Source: an uncultured Modestobacter sp. (GTDB taxonomy: Bacteria; Actinomycetota; Actinomycetes; Mycobacteriales; Geodermatophilaceae). Taken from it: a stretch of DNA of 64,000 nucleotides. Below the pieces are notes generated by a model that did no database searches, was not told the DNA's origin, and saw only the letters and a program-made list of their open reading frames with translations. The position numbers were made by a program, and so were the translations under genes. Where the stretch lies: contig NZ_CANKUD010000001.1 in the NCBI RefSeq assembly GCF_947486615.1, positions 1 through 64,000 of the forward strand. Reading direction: 5' to 3'. This document shows positions 1-7,453 of this stretch, in pieces (the first letter of the stretch is position 1; every line of letters begins with the position of its first letter).

Positions 1-219
1 GGGCAGACCGGGAAGACCGTGTCGCCGCAGCTGTACATCGCGGTGGGCATCTCCGGGGCGATCCAGCACCGCGCCGGGATGCAGACCTCGAAGACGATCG
101 TCGCGGTCAACAAGGACCCCGAGGCACCGATCTTCGAGCTCGCCGACTTCGGCGTGGTGGGCGATCTGTTCACCGTCGTCCCGGCGGCCACCGAGCAGAT
201 CAGCGCCCACAGGGGTTGA
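1..219 (+). CDS. etfA: Electron transfer flavoprotein alpha subunit, C-terminal part (5' end outside window)
   Basis: The open frame runs in from the left edge and gives 72 residues up to the stop at 217-219. It carries the FAD-domain signature of EtfA/FixB: SGAIQH, then [15 protein letters not shown], then GVVGDLF. In this family the segment binds the FAD that passes electrons from acyl-CoA dehydrogenases to the quinone pool. That fits a window holding at least four acyl-CoA dehydrogenase genes, for which EtfAB would be the electron acceptor. The N-terminal half and the partner etfB are not visible. The identification rests on a highly conserved motif block and is firm. Confidence 0.95.
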   Translation, partial: GQTGKTVSPQLYIAVGISGAIQHRAGMQTSKTIVAVNKDPEAPIFELADFGVVGDLFTVVPAATEQISAHRG

Positions 220-262
220 ACGACGACAGAGCATCCCGTCAACCTCGGTCGGTGGAGGACCA

Positions 263-1205
263 GTGACCAGCACGCTCGAGCCACCGCTCCACGTGGTGCT
301 GCACCGGGCACCGACCGCAGGTGGTGCGGTCGGTGCCCCTGACGGAAGGCGCTCCGATGTGGCGGGTGCGTCGCCCACCGGACTGACGCTCACGCAGGCG
401 CGGGTGGCCGCGGGCATGTCCGTCACCCAGCTCGCCCGAGCCCTGCACGTGGCCCGCTCCACGGTCTCCATGTGGGAGAGCGGCACCCGGCGGGCGTCCA
501 GGTGTTACTGGGCCGACCTGGCACGCGCTGCGACTGGAGCCTGCCGAGGTCACTGCCCTGTTCGACGGGTATCCGGCGGCGCGGGACGACAGCGTCCAGT
601 TGCCTGGCCTCGGCCGGGCGCGGCGCAGGGCCGGGCTCCCCCAACGGGAGGTGGCCCAACGGGTCGGAGTCGCCCCCACGACCCTGTCGATGTGGGAGTC
701 GGCCGGTGTCCCGGTCCCCCATGCGGTGGCGGCTCAGCTCGAGGAGATGCTCGCCACCGACCTGACGGAGCTGGTGCTGCCGCCAGCGCCTCCCGCCGTT
801 CCGGATCCGCGACCGCTGCGACGGTTGCGGCGCCAGGCCGGCATGACGCAACGCGAGGCGGCGGCGCACCTGCGGATCGCGGTCGGCTCCCTGGCCCGGT
901 ACGAGGCCGGGCAGCGCACCGTGCCGGTCTCCGTGATCCGGCGCATGGCCGTCGCTTACCGCCGCCCGTTCGACGAGGTGCTCGGTCACAGCGGGCACCA
1001 GCCGGTGCCGCTGCCACCCGGCCCATCGTGGGGCCCGGCGGACCTGCCCGAGGCGATACGTTCACTCCGGACGACGGCGGGGATGTCGAAGGACGGCCTC
1101 GGGCGCATCCTCGGGCGCTCCGGCCAGGCCGTCCGCAGCTGGGAGGCCACGATGCGCCGGCTCGAGTTGCTGTTCGGTCTACCGACCGGCCGTTTCCCGT
1201 CCTGA
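263..1205 (+). pseudogene. Multi-HTH (XRE/Cro-CI) regulator with four helix-turn-helix modules, interrupted by a frameshift near 525
   Basis: Reading from GTG 263 (GGAGG at 253-257) gives about 88 good residues, then nonsense. Good coding resumes one frame over from about 528 and runs to the TGA at 1203-1205. Dropping one base near 525 joins them into about 313 residues. The product holds four Cro/CI-like helix-turn-helix units: residues 41-75 (ARVAAGMSVTQLARAL), then nt about 606-716 (ARRRAGLPQREVAQRV), 816-930 (LRRQAGMTQREAAAHL) and 1050-1160 (LRTTAGMSKDGLGRIL). Modules 1 and 2 share the SMWES recognition-helix end; 3 and 4 have diverged ends (ARYEAG, RSWEA). No sensor domain is seen. The break could be a true mutation, a sequencing error or a +1 recoding site. 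Targets are unknown. Confidence 0.6.
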
Positions 1206-1215
1206 GCCGCCGTGC

Positions 1216-2217
1216 TCAGCTGCGCAGCAGCCGGCGCAGCCAGTTCAGCCGGGCGGCCTTGGCGTCCTGGGACATGCCCGCCGAGGGCGCGAACGTGTCG
1301 AAGCTGTGGAAGCCGCCAGGCCATACGTGCAATTCGGCCCGGCCGCCGGCTGCCCAGATGCGTCCGGCATGGGCGACGTCCTCGTCCCGGAAGGTCTCCG
1401 CCGACCCCACGTCGATGAAGGCGGGTGGTAATCCGGACAGGTCGGTGGCACGGGCCGGCGCCGCGAAGGGCGACACGTCCAGCCCGCCCCGGCCGGCCCC
1501 CAGCAGGGCGGTCCAGCCGGTGTCGTTCGCGGTGCGGTCCCACACTCCCTGCCCGGCCATCTGCTCTGCGGACGCGCTGTCGTTGCGGTCGTCGAGCATG
1601 GGACACATCAGTAGCTGCCCGGCCAGGGCCGGGCCGTCCTGGTCGCGGGCGAGGAGGGCGAGAGCGGCCGCCAGCCCGCCACCGGCGCTCGTCCCCGCGA
1701 CGATCACCCTGCCGGGGTCGATGCCCAGTTCCGCGGCGTGCTCCACCGTCCAGAGGAGCCCGGCCCAGCAGTCATCGACCGGGGCCGGGTGCGGGTGCTC
1801 GGGCGCCAATCGATATTCCACCGACACGACCACGAGCCCGAGTGCGTCGGCCCAGTCCAGCGGCTCCATCACCCCGCTGCGGTTGTCGCCCAGCACCATG
1901 CCGCCGCCGTGCATGAAGTAGACGGCTGGGAGGGGACCGGTTGCAAGAGTGGGCCGGCAGATGAGCAGCGGGACGTCCGGTGCGCCCACCGGCCCCGGTG
2001 CCGTCCGGGTCGCGACGGTGAACCGGCCGCTCCGAGCCAGCTCGGCATCCGTCGGTGTGCTCAAGCGCGAGCCGCGCCGTACCGCCGGGATGTGCTCGGG
2101 CACGATAGCCGGGGGCAGCACCCCACTCAGGACGGCCAGGACGGGCGCCAGTTCCGCGTCGAACGGCGGGGGAGGGCCGACCGGGGCGGTCGGCGGCTCA
2201 GGGTCGGTGCCGGTCAC
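1216..2217 (-). CDS. Alpha/beta hydrolase of the hormone-sensitive lipase (HSL) family
   Basis: A 333-residue esterase-type hydrolase. The HGGG oxyanion-hole motif lies at about 103-106, the nucleophile serine in GTSAGG at about 177, the acid in a DVGSAE segment and the histidine in FHSFDTF near the C-terminus. Together these are the complete HSL (bacterial family IV) set. Such enzymes hydrolyse short acyl esters or lactones. I start it at GTG 2217 because the frame upstream runs into the thiolase stop at 2253, 35 bp away. It is the last gene of a minus-strand set thioesterase-thiolase-hydrolase. A lactone or ester formed by the Baeyer-Villiger enzyme at 37170 is a possible substrate, by inference. 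Confidence 0.85.
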   Translation of the reverse strand: MTGTDPEPPTAPVGPPPPFDAELAPVLAVLSGVLPPAIVPEHIPAVRRGSRLSTPTDAELARSGRFTVATRTAPGPVGAPDVPLLICRPTLATGPLPAVYFMHGGGMVLGDNRSGVMEPLDWADALGLVVVSVEYRLAPEHPHPAPVDDCWAGLLWTVEHAAELGIDPGRVIVAGTSAGGGLAAALALLARDQDGPALAGQLLMCPMLDDRNDSASAEQMAGQGVWDRTANDTGWTALLGAGRGGLDVSPFAAPARATDLSGLPPAFIDVGSAETFRDEDVAHAGRIWAAGGRAELHVWPGGFHSFDTFAPSAGMSQDAKAARLNWLRRLLRS

Positions 2218-2252
2218 GCGCTCGGTGACGTCGATCGGGGACCAAGGTGGGA

Positions 2253-3428
2253 TCAGACCTCGATCAGGACCCCGCCGGACTGGCCGCCACCTGCACACAT
2301 GGTGGCCACACCGATGCCGCCGCCGCGACGGCGCAGTTCGTGCACCAGGGTGGTGATCATGCGGGCGCCGGAGGCGGCGATCGGGTGGCCCAGGCTGCAG
2401 CCGCTGCCGTGCACGTTGACCACTTCCTCGTCGATGTCCAGCAACGTGCAGGCGGCGACGGGGACCGAGGCGAAGGCCTCGTTGATCTCCCAGAGCGCCA
2501 CGTCGGATTGGGCCACGCCGGCCCGGGCGAGGAGGCGGGGGATCACCTCGACCGCGGCCATCCCCATGCGAGCTGGGTCTACGCCGAGCGCCGTCCATGC
2601 CCGGACCGTCGCCAGCGGAGTGAGGCCCTCCGACCGGGCCAGCTCGTCGCTGGTAAGCGCGAGGACGGCCGCGGCGTCGTTGATGCCGCTGGCATTGCCG
2701 GCGGTGATGGAGAACCCCTCGATCTCCGGGTGGATGACCTTCAGCGACGCCAGCTTCTCCATCGTGGTGGTGCGGCGGGGGTGCTCGTCGACAGCGAAGT
2801 CGATCAGCGAGCCGTCCTTCTGCAAGGCCTTCACGGCGAGCACCTCGTCGGCGAAGACCCCCGCGTCGATGGCGGTAATCGCGCGCTGGTGCGAGCGGAA
2901 TGCCCAGGCGTCCAGCTGCTCGCGAGTCAGGTGGGCCTCGACCGCGGTGCTCCAGCCGACCGAGATCGACATGTCCCGGTTGGGAGCGTCCGAGCGATCC
3001 GGGTGGCTGGGGCTCATCCAGTTCTCCTCGAACTGGTCGACCGTACCGGGGATCCGCCAGCGCATCAGGGGGCCGGTCGAGGTGGACTGCACCCCACCGG
3101 CGAGGACGGCGGAGTCCATGCCGGCCCGGATGTTGGCTGCCGCGTTGCCCACGGCCGTGAGGCTGCCGGCGCAGTGCCGGTTCACCGCCTGGCCGGGCAC
3201 CGAGGTCATCCCCGCGGCGACGGCTGCATGCCGGGCGATGTCGCCACCGCCCCAGCCGGACTCGGCGAGCACGACGTCGTCGAAGGCGTTCTTGTCCAGC
3301 CCGGACCGGCGGACCGCCTCCTCCAGCGTGACCTGGGCGAGCTCCAGTGCACTGGTGTCGGCGAGGGTGCCTTTGAAGGCGGTCCCGATGGGGGTCCTGA
3401 CAGCGCTGACGATCACGGCGTCGGGCAC
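2253..3428 (-). CDS. Acetyl-CoA acetyltransferase (thiolase, FadA family)
   Basis: A 391-residue thiolase with every catalytic element: nucleophile Cys about 86 in NRHCAGS, the NEAFA motif, His about 348 in GHPIAASG and the C-terminal acid/base Cys about 378 in CAGGGQ. It should cleave a 3-ketoacyl-CoA with CoA to give acetyl- or propionyl-CoA, the last beta-oxidation step. It starts at GTG 3428 behind GGAAGG. The SD-to-start spacing is normal and no upstream in-frame start looks better. It follows the TesB-like thioesterase (80 bp gap) and precedes the HSL hydrolase on the same strand. It is clearly distinct from the second thiolase at 7454, so the two probably act on different chain intermediates. 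Confidence 0.93.
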   Translation of the reverse strand: MPDAVIVSAVRTPIGTAFKGTLADTSALELAQVTLEEAVRRSGLDKNAFDDVVLAESGWGGGDIARHAAVAAGMTSVPGQAVNRHCAGSLTAVGNAAANIRAGMDSAVLAGGVQSTSTGPLMRWRIPGTVDQFEENWMSPSHPDRSDAPNRDMSISVGWSTAVEAHLTREQLDAWAFRSHQRAITAIDAGVFADEVLAVKALQKDGSLIDFAVDEHPRRTTTMEKLASLKVIHPEIEGFSITAGNASGINDAAAVLALTSDELARSEGLTPLATVRAWTALGVDPARMGMAAVEVIPRLLARAGVAQSDVALWEINEAFASVPVAACTLLDIDEEVVNVHGSGCSLGHPIAASGARMITTLVHELRRRGGGIGVATMCAGGGQSGGVLIEV

Positions 3429-3508
3429 GGAGCACCTTCCGATGGGGGAGCAGGCGCCGACCGGCGCCTGCTTGTGACCATACGATCAAAACGGGTTATT
3501 GAGTACCC

Positions 3509-4387
3509 TTACTTCATCGACGTGTTCGGCTGTTGGGCGACCCGGACCAGCCCCTCCTGGACGACGCTGGCGACCAGGGTGCCGCGCCGGTCGAAGAACC
3601 GGCCCCGGCACAGCGCGCGGGAGCCGCCGGCCCAGATGCCCTCCTGGTCGTAGAGCAACCACTCGTCGGCTCGGAACGGTGCGTGGAACCACACCGCGTG
3701 GTCCAGGCTGGCCAGCAGCAGACCGGGGGTGTCGATGACGACTCCGTGCGGCGGGAGCGCGGAGGACAGCAGCAGTAGGTCCGAGGCGTAGGTCGCCGCG
3801 CAGGCATGGAGCAGCGGGTCGTCGTCCAACGGCTGAGCCGACCGCAGCCACAGCCGCTGGGCGGGGGCGCGCAGCTCTCCCCGTACGGTGGCGAACCGGG
3901 GCAGCTCGTCGGGGAAGCGGAGCTCGAGCGGGAAGACCTCGGAGATCCTGGTCAGCCACCTGCGCGTCTGCTCATCGGCGCCGGCCAGCACCTGGGTGGC
4001 CGTTGGCAGGTCGTCGGGGTCCGGGGCGTCGAGCTGCGGGAGCTGGTGGGCGAAGCCGTCCTCGACCAGGGCGAAGGACGCAGACAGGTGGAACACCGGC
4101 TCGCCGTGCTGCACCGCCACGACCTGCCGGGTGGTGAAGGTGCGCCCGTCCCGAATGGCGTCGACGGTGTAGGAGATCGGGGCGCCCGGGTCGCTCGGCC
4201 GGAGGAAGTAGGCGTGCAGTGAGTGCACGGGCCTGTTCGCAGGTGCCGTGCGCCCGGCCGCGACCAGCGCCTGGCCGGCCACCTCTCCACCGAAGGTGCG
4301 GGTCGCCGCAGCAGGGCTGGAGCGCGCGCGGAAGACGTTCAGATCGATCTGCTCGAGGTTGAGGATGTCCTGCAGTCCTGGCGTCAC
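3509..4387 (-). CDS. tesB: Acyl-CoA thioesterase II (TesB type, double hot-dog)
   Basis: A 292-residue, full-length TesB-like protein. The N-terminal hot dog has the typical FGGEVAGQAL and HSLHAYFLRPSDP segments. The C-terminal hot dog holds the expected catalytic residues: Asp in YASDLLLL, Ser in LASLDHAVWFH (Thr in E. coli TesB) and Gln in VVQEGLVR. It hydrolyses acyl-CoA to free acid and CoA, a relief valve when CoA esters pile up during catabolism. The start GTG 4387 has no convincing Shine-Dalgarno, so the true start could differ slightly. It leads the minus-strand group ending with the hydrolase at 1216. Confidence 0.9.
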   Translation of the reverse strand: MTPGLQDILNLEQIDLNVFRARSSPAAATRTFGGEVAGQALVAAGRTAPANRPVHSLHAYFLRPSDPGAPISYTVDAIRDGRTFTTRQVVAVQHGEPVFHLSASFALVEDGFAHQLPQLDAPDPDDLPTATQVLAGADEQTRRWLTRISEVFPLELRFPDELPRFATVRGELRAPAQRLWLRSAQPLDDDPLLHACAATYASDLLLLSSALPPHGVVIDTPGLLLASLDHAVWFHAPFRADEWLLYDQEGIWAGGSRALCRGRFFDRRGTLVASVVQEGLVRVAQQPNTSMK

Positions 4388-4447
4388 GGCGACATGGTGA
4401 CAGGCGGCCAGGGGATCGACGACCCCAAATCCGTCTCCTCAATTGCC

Positions 4448-4872
4448 ATGATCTAGCTGTCGGCGCGGTCAGCGCCAGGCGAACACCGGCTGCACGTAGC
4501 CGGACGGTCAGACGGTGGCAGGCCACATGGCAGGACTGGTACAGGACCGCAGCGGCGGGCGCGTACAGCAGCCCGCCGAGCACCGGGAGCTGGATCACCG
4601 GCGCGTCGGACTCAGGGATGGTCACGAAGCACGGGGGGACGTTCAGGTCGGCCACGGTCTCCTGGTGGACCGAGGCCAGCTCCGCCTCCGCGCCGACGAC
4701 TACACCGACCTCCCCGGCCCAGCCGACGACCGGCGTCATCACCTGGCCCGACCGCGTGACGCGGTCGTCGAGCAGCCCGAGGACCCCGCTGCCAACGAGG
4801 GGCGGCCATCCGGGGAGAGTCTGCGAGCCGGCCGGCGATCGTCGTCCGGTCCAGCGCTCTCGCCGCGCTCAT
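4448..4872 (-). pseudogene. Unrecognised, apparently decayed ORF between the thioesterase and the tandem GntR gene
   Basis: Read on the minus strand, ATG 4872 opens a frame with about 20 plausible residues (MSAARALDRTTIAGRLAD). Coding quality then continues in another frame with LVGSGVLGLLDDRVTRSG, MTPVVGWAGEVGVVV and PPCFVTIPESDAPVIQLPV. This ends near 4448 in ARS and no stop follows before the frame overlaps the thioesterase gene. Third positions are GC-rich as in real genes here. I read it as a small gene broken by at least one frameshift and lacking its proper end. I do not recognise the family. ATG 4742 is an alternative start for the second part. Confidence 0.3.
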
Positions 4873-4876
4873 CGGC

Positions 4877-4915
4877 CCCCTCTGTGGACAGCGCTCGCGA
4901 ACCCCTCTGTGGACA
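4877..4915. repeat. Direct repeat CCCCTCTGTGGACA, two perfect copies 25 bp apart
   Basis: CCCCTCTGTGGACA occurs at 4877-4890 and again at 4902-4915, with an 11-bp spacer. The pair sits directly upstream of ATG 4872 on the minus strand and just past the stop of the tandem GntR gene. Position and spacing suggest a tandem binding site for a regulator of the downstream ORF. No other copy was noticed in the window. Confidence 0.55.
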
Positions 4916-4946
4916 TCGGTGCGGAGAGTCGGCCGCGTGCGTCGGG

Positions 4947-6434
4947 TCAGTGCCACCAGTCGGTGAGTGCGGCCAGGTGTCGGCGCAGGCGGTGCCGCGC
5001 CAGCCCCTCGTCGCCGGCCAGCACGGCTTCGGCGATGCGCCGATGGACCCGCTCTACCTCGGTGGCTGCCACGGAACCGGAGACCACTCCCTCCACGGGG
5101 GCGTGCCGGCGCCACAGCGCCGTCAGGATCCGCAGGAACAGCGTCAGCACCGGGTTGCCGGCCAGCTCGGCCAGCTCGGCGTGGAAGGAGTCGGCCGGCG
5201 CCCGGTCGCGGGCGGACTCCGGTTCCGGCCAGCGCGCGGCCACGTCGAGGCGCCGCACCACCTCCGGGTCGTCGTGCCGGGCGGTCACCCGGGTGACGAC
5301 GCCCAGCTCGATCACCTCCCGGACGGCCAGCAGGTCGCGTGGGCCGACCGCCCGGTACTCCAGGTACAGCGCCATCGTCTCGACGCTCGCCTGGGCGTCG
5401 GGGGTGCCGACCACGAGGCCGCCGCCCGGTCCGCGCCGCATGCTCGCCACCGAGTGGTACTCCAACAGCCGCACGGCCTCCCGCAGCACCGCCCGGCTGA
5501 TCCCGTAGCGGGAGAGCAGATCCGACTCCGAGCCGATCACCGCCCCCACCGGCCGGCCGGCGGCCGCGATGTCGTCGCGCAGCCGGCCGGCCACCACCTC
5601 GGCTAGCTTGGCCTGGGGTGCGGCCGTCAGGGGGGAGGTCGCCACCCGGTCTGTGACCCGGCCGCCCTGGCCGTGGCTGCGCATCCACGCCGCCACCGCG
5701 TCGAGGTAGGCGGCCATCCTGGTCTCCGCCCGCCCGGCGTCCCCGGCGATGACCAGGTCGGCGATCTCGGCGTGCCGGCGGTGGGCCTCGGCCCGGGCCT
5801 CCCGGAAGGCGGAGGCCGGCGTGTCCGTGGCCAGCCGGCCGTAGCGGTCGGTGAGCCGGGTCAGCACCTCGATGAACAGCCCGAGCACAGGGTTCGCCGA
5901 GAGCTCGCCGAGCAGGACGTGCAGCGCCTCTACGGTGCGGTCACCGCGGTCGTCGGTCGTCGCCGAGCCGGCCGCGAGCGTGTGCCGCAGCTCGGTGATC
6001 CCGTCCTCGGTGACCTGGGCGGCGGCCATCGCCGCGGCGAGCGGCTCGATCAGCCGCCGGGCCTCCATCAGGTCGTCGACGCTGGTGTTCACCGACTCCA
6101 GGTAGATGACGATGGCGCGGGCGGCCGGTCGGGCGTCGGGTGCCACGACGAACAGGCCACCGCCCGGACCGCGCCGCATCCGGGCCACGTGGTGGTGCTC
6201 CACCAGCCGGACGGCCTCCCGTAGCACCGCGCGGCTCACGCCGTACCTCTGCCGGAGCTCGGACTGGGAGCCCAGTGACTCACCGACCGGCCAGCCGCGT
6301 CCGACGATGTCCCGCTCGATGCGCAGTGCCACCTGGGCGGCCAGCTTGCCGGCGGCGGGCTCGTCCGGAGCCGAATGGGCCTGGGAACCGGGCGCCGACG
6401 CGTCCCGGGACGGGTCGACGTCGATGAGGGGCAT
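4947..6434 (-). CDS. Tandem FadR/GntR-family regulator: two complete wHTH-FCD units in one chain
   Basis: A 495-residue protein, about twice the usual FadR length. Unit 1 has a winged helix at about 27-95 (RQRYGVSRAVLREAVRLVEH, then MRRGPGGGL) and an FCD effector domain at about 115-255. Unit 2 repeats this at about 272-340 (SRYGISRAVLREAVRLLEY, MRRGPGGGL) and 360-485. The units clearly arose by internal duplication. FadR/FCD proteins normally dimerise and sense fatty-acid, organic-acid or acyl-CoA ligands; a fused pair could bind DNA as a built-in dimer. ATG 6434 is preceded by AGGAGA. The gene is divergent from the F420 reductase gene, 136 bp away, which suggests control of that region or autoregulation. 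Confidence 0.9.
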   Translation of the reverse strand: MPLIDVDPSRDASAPGSQAHSAPDEPAAGKLAAQVALRIERDIVGRGWPVGESLGSQSELRQRYGVSRAVLREAVRLVEHHHVARMRRGPGGGLFVVAPDARPAARAIVIYLESVNTSVDDLMEARRLIEPLAAAMAAAQVTEDGITELRHTLAAGSATTDDRGDRTVEALHVLLGELSANPVLGLFIEVLTRLTDRYGRLATDTPASAFREARAEAHRRHAEIADLVIAGDAGRAETRMAAYLDAVAAWMRSHGQGGRVTDRVATSPLTAAPQAKLAEVVAGRLRDDIAAAGRPVGAVIGSESDLLSRYGISRAVLREAVRLLEYHSVASMRRGPGGGLVVGTPDAQASVETMALYLEYRAVGPRDLLAVREVIELGVVTRVTARHDDPEVVRRLDVAARWPEPESARDRAPADSFHAELAELAGNPVLTLFLRILTALWRRHAPVEGVVSGSVAATEVERVHRRIAEAVLAGDEGLARHRLRRHLAALTDWWH

Positions 6435-6505
6435 GGCGGTCTCCTGGGTGATCGAGACTCCTCAGCCTAGGTGCTCAGCAGATCTTGGTGGGCGTCGGCC
6501 GGAGG

Positions 6506-6534
6506 TTGACAGGAATTGGGGTGCCTGATTGTGT
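6506..6534 (+). promoter_or_regulatory. Possible sigma-70-type promoter for the F420 reductase gene
   Basis: TTGACA at 6506-6511 is a perfect -35 element. The -10 is weak: TTGTGT at 6529-6534 with a 17-bp spacer. The start codon 6571 lies about 30 bp further on. Direction and position fit, but only the -35 is convincing. Confidence 0.4.
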
Positions 6535-6570
6535 CGGCCACTCGATCCGCGCGCCGTCCCGAGGAGCTCC

Positions 6571-7299
6571 ATGTCGATCGCCCCGCCCGGTTCGTCCACG
6601 TCAGCGGACACGCCGGCGGTGGACGTCGGCACGCTGACCGTCGGGGTCCTCGGCGGCACCGGGCCGCAGGGTCGAGGACTGGCGGTACGCCTCGCCGCCG
6701 CCGGCCAGCGGGTGCTGCTGGGCTCGCGGGACCCCGACCGGGCCGCCGAGGTGGCCACGGAGGTCGCCACGTCCGCCGGCACCGTCACCCCCCGGCCGGG
6801 CTCAGTGCAGGGCGGTTCGAACACCGACGTCGCCGGGGCGGCGGACCTGGTGGTCGTGGCCGTGCCCTTCGCCGGCCACGCGGCCACCCTGGCCGTCCTC
6901 GCCTCCCGGCTGGCCGGCAAGGTCGTCGTCGACTGCGTGGTGCCGATGGCGTTCGACGAGCGGGGTGCCTACGTGCTCGACGTCCCCGAGGGCAGCGTCA
7001 CCCAGCAGGCCGCGGCGCTGCTGCCGGACAGCGCGGTCGTCGGCGCCTTCCACCACCTCTCCGCCACGCTTCTGGAGGACCTCTCCCGATCGAGCATCGA
7101 CGCCGACGTGCTGGTCGTGGGTGACGACCGGACGGCCACCGAACTGGTGCAGGCGCTGGCGGGGCGGCTGCCCGGAGTCCGCGGCATCTACGCCGGGCGC
7201 CTGCGCAACGCCCGCCAGGTCGAGGCGCTGACCATCAATCTGGTGTCGGTCAACCGCCGGTACAAGGCGCACGCCGGGATCCGCGTCACCGACGTCTGA
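6571..7299 (+). CDS. NADPH-dependent F420 reductase-like protein (NpdG/Fno type)
   Basis: A 242-residue protein with an N-terminal Rossmann fold: VGVLGGTGPQGRGLAVRLA at about 21-39, then LLGSRDP, the NADP-phosphate-binding region typical of F420H2:NADP oxidoreductase. It also has the family's PF segment VVVAVPF and DCVVPMAF, and a C-terminal RYKAHAGIRV. The enzyme transfers hydride between NADP(H) and cofactor F420, so it could recharge F420H2 for the luciferase-like oxidoreductase at 57263. I use ATG 6571 because GAGGAG stands 7 bp before it; an ATG/GTG at 6529 lacks this. It is the first gene of a plus-strand set, divergent from the tandem GntR regulator. Confidence 0.85.
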   Translation: MSIAPPGSSTSADTPAVDVGTLTVGVLGGTGPQGRGLAVRLAAAGQRVLLGSRDPDRAAEVATEVATSAGTVTPRPGSVQGGSNTDVAGAADLVVVAVPFAGHAATLAVLASRLAGKVVVDCVVPMAFDERGAYVLDVPEGSVTQQAAALLPDSAVVGAFHHLSATLLEDLSRSSIDADVLVVGDDRTATELVQALAGRLPGVRGIYAGRLRNARQVEALTINLVSVNRRYKAHAGIRVTDV

Positions 7300-7300
7300 C

Positions 7301-7320
7301 GGCGCCGGTCCGGCGGCGCC
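7301..7320 (+). terminator. GC-rich hairpin after the F420 reductase gene
   Basis: GGCGCCG (7301-7307), 6-nt loop and CGGCGCC (7314-7320) start right after the stop codon. There is no T-tract, which is common for actinomycete terminators. It would separate the F420 reductase gene from the thiolase unit, which has its own operator-like site. Confidence 0.45.
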
Positions 7321-7424
7321 CCGCTGCCGCGGGCCCCGCAGCACGCGATCCCGGGTCGAGGCCCCGGCTGCTCGGTGCGTCGGCCGCCCTTGCCAAAGGC
7401 GCCCTCGCCATCGCAGAGTCAACC

Positions 7425-7442
7425 CGACACAGTCGTCAGAAA
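7425..7442. promoter_or_regulatory. Operator-like site 1 (TGAC-N6-GTCA family) before the thiolase gene
   Basis: Plus strand CGAC-ACAGTC-GTCAGAAA; on the minus strand it reads TTTCTGAC-GACTGT-GTCG. It matches the WTTCTGAC-N6-GTCR consensus shared by ten units of the window. It overlaps the AGAAAGG ribosome-binding site of ATG 7454, so a bound repressor would block both initiation and leader use. Confidence 0.6.
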
Positions 7443-7453
7443 GGGTGCTCCTC

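Larger units (their letters stand above)
4388..4946. other. 560-bp interval without an intact gene
   Basis: The stretch between the thioesterase start and the tandem GntR stop holds only the decayed minus-strand ORF (4448-4872) and a 14-bp direct repeat (4877-4915). I see no RNA gene, no clear terminator and no copy of the TGAC-N6-GTCA motif. The leader of the thioesterase should lie around 4388-4450. Confidence 0.5.

Noticed and set aside
263..1921. Long plus-strand frame of 552 residues running through the XRE gene and the hydrolase
   Set aside because: After about nt 527 the translation is low-complexity and overlaps the well-supported hydrolase antisense; only its first 88 residues are part of a real gene.
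2247..3653. Long plus-strand frames opposite the thiolase and thioesterase
   Set aside because: Typical antisense shadow frames of GC-rich genes; the thiolase on the minus strand has all catalytic motifs.
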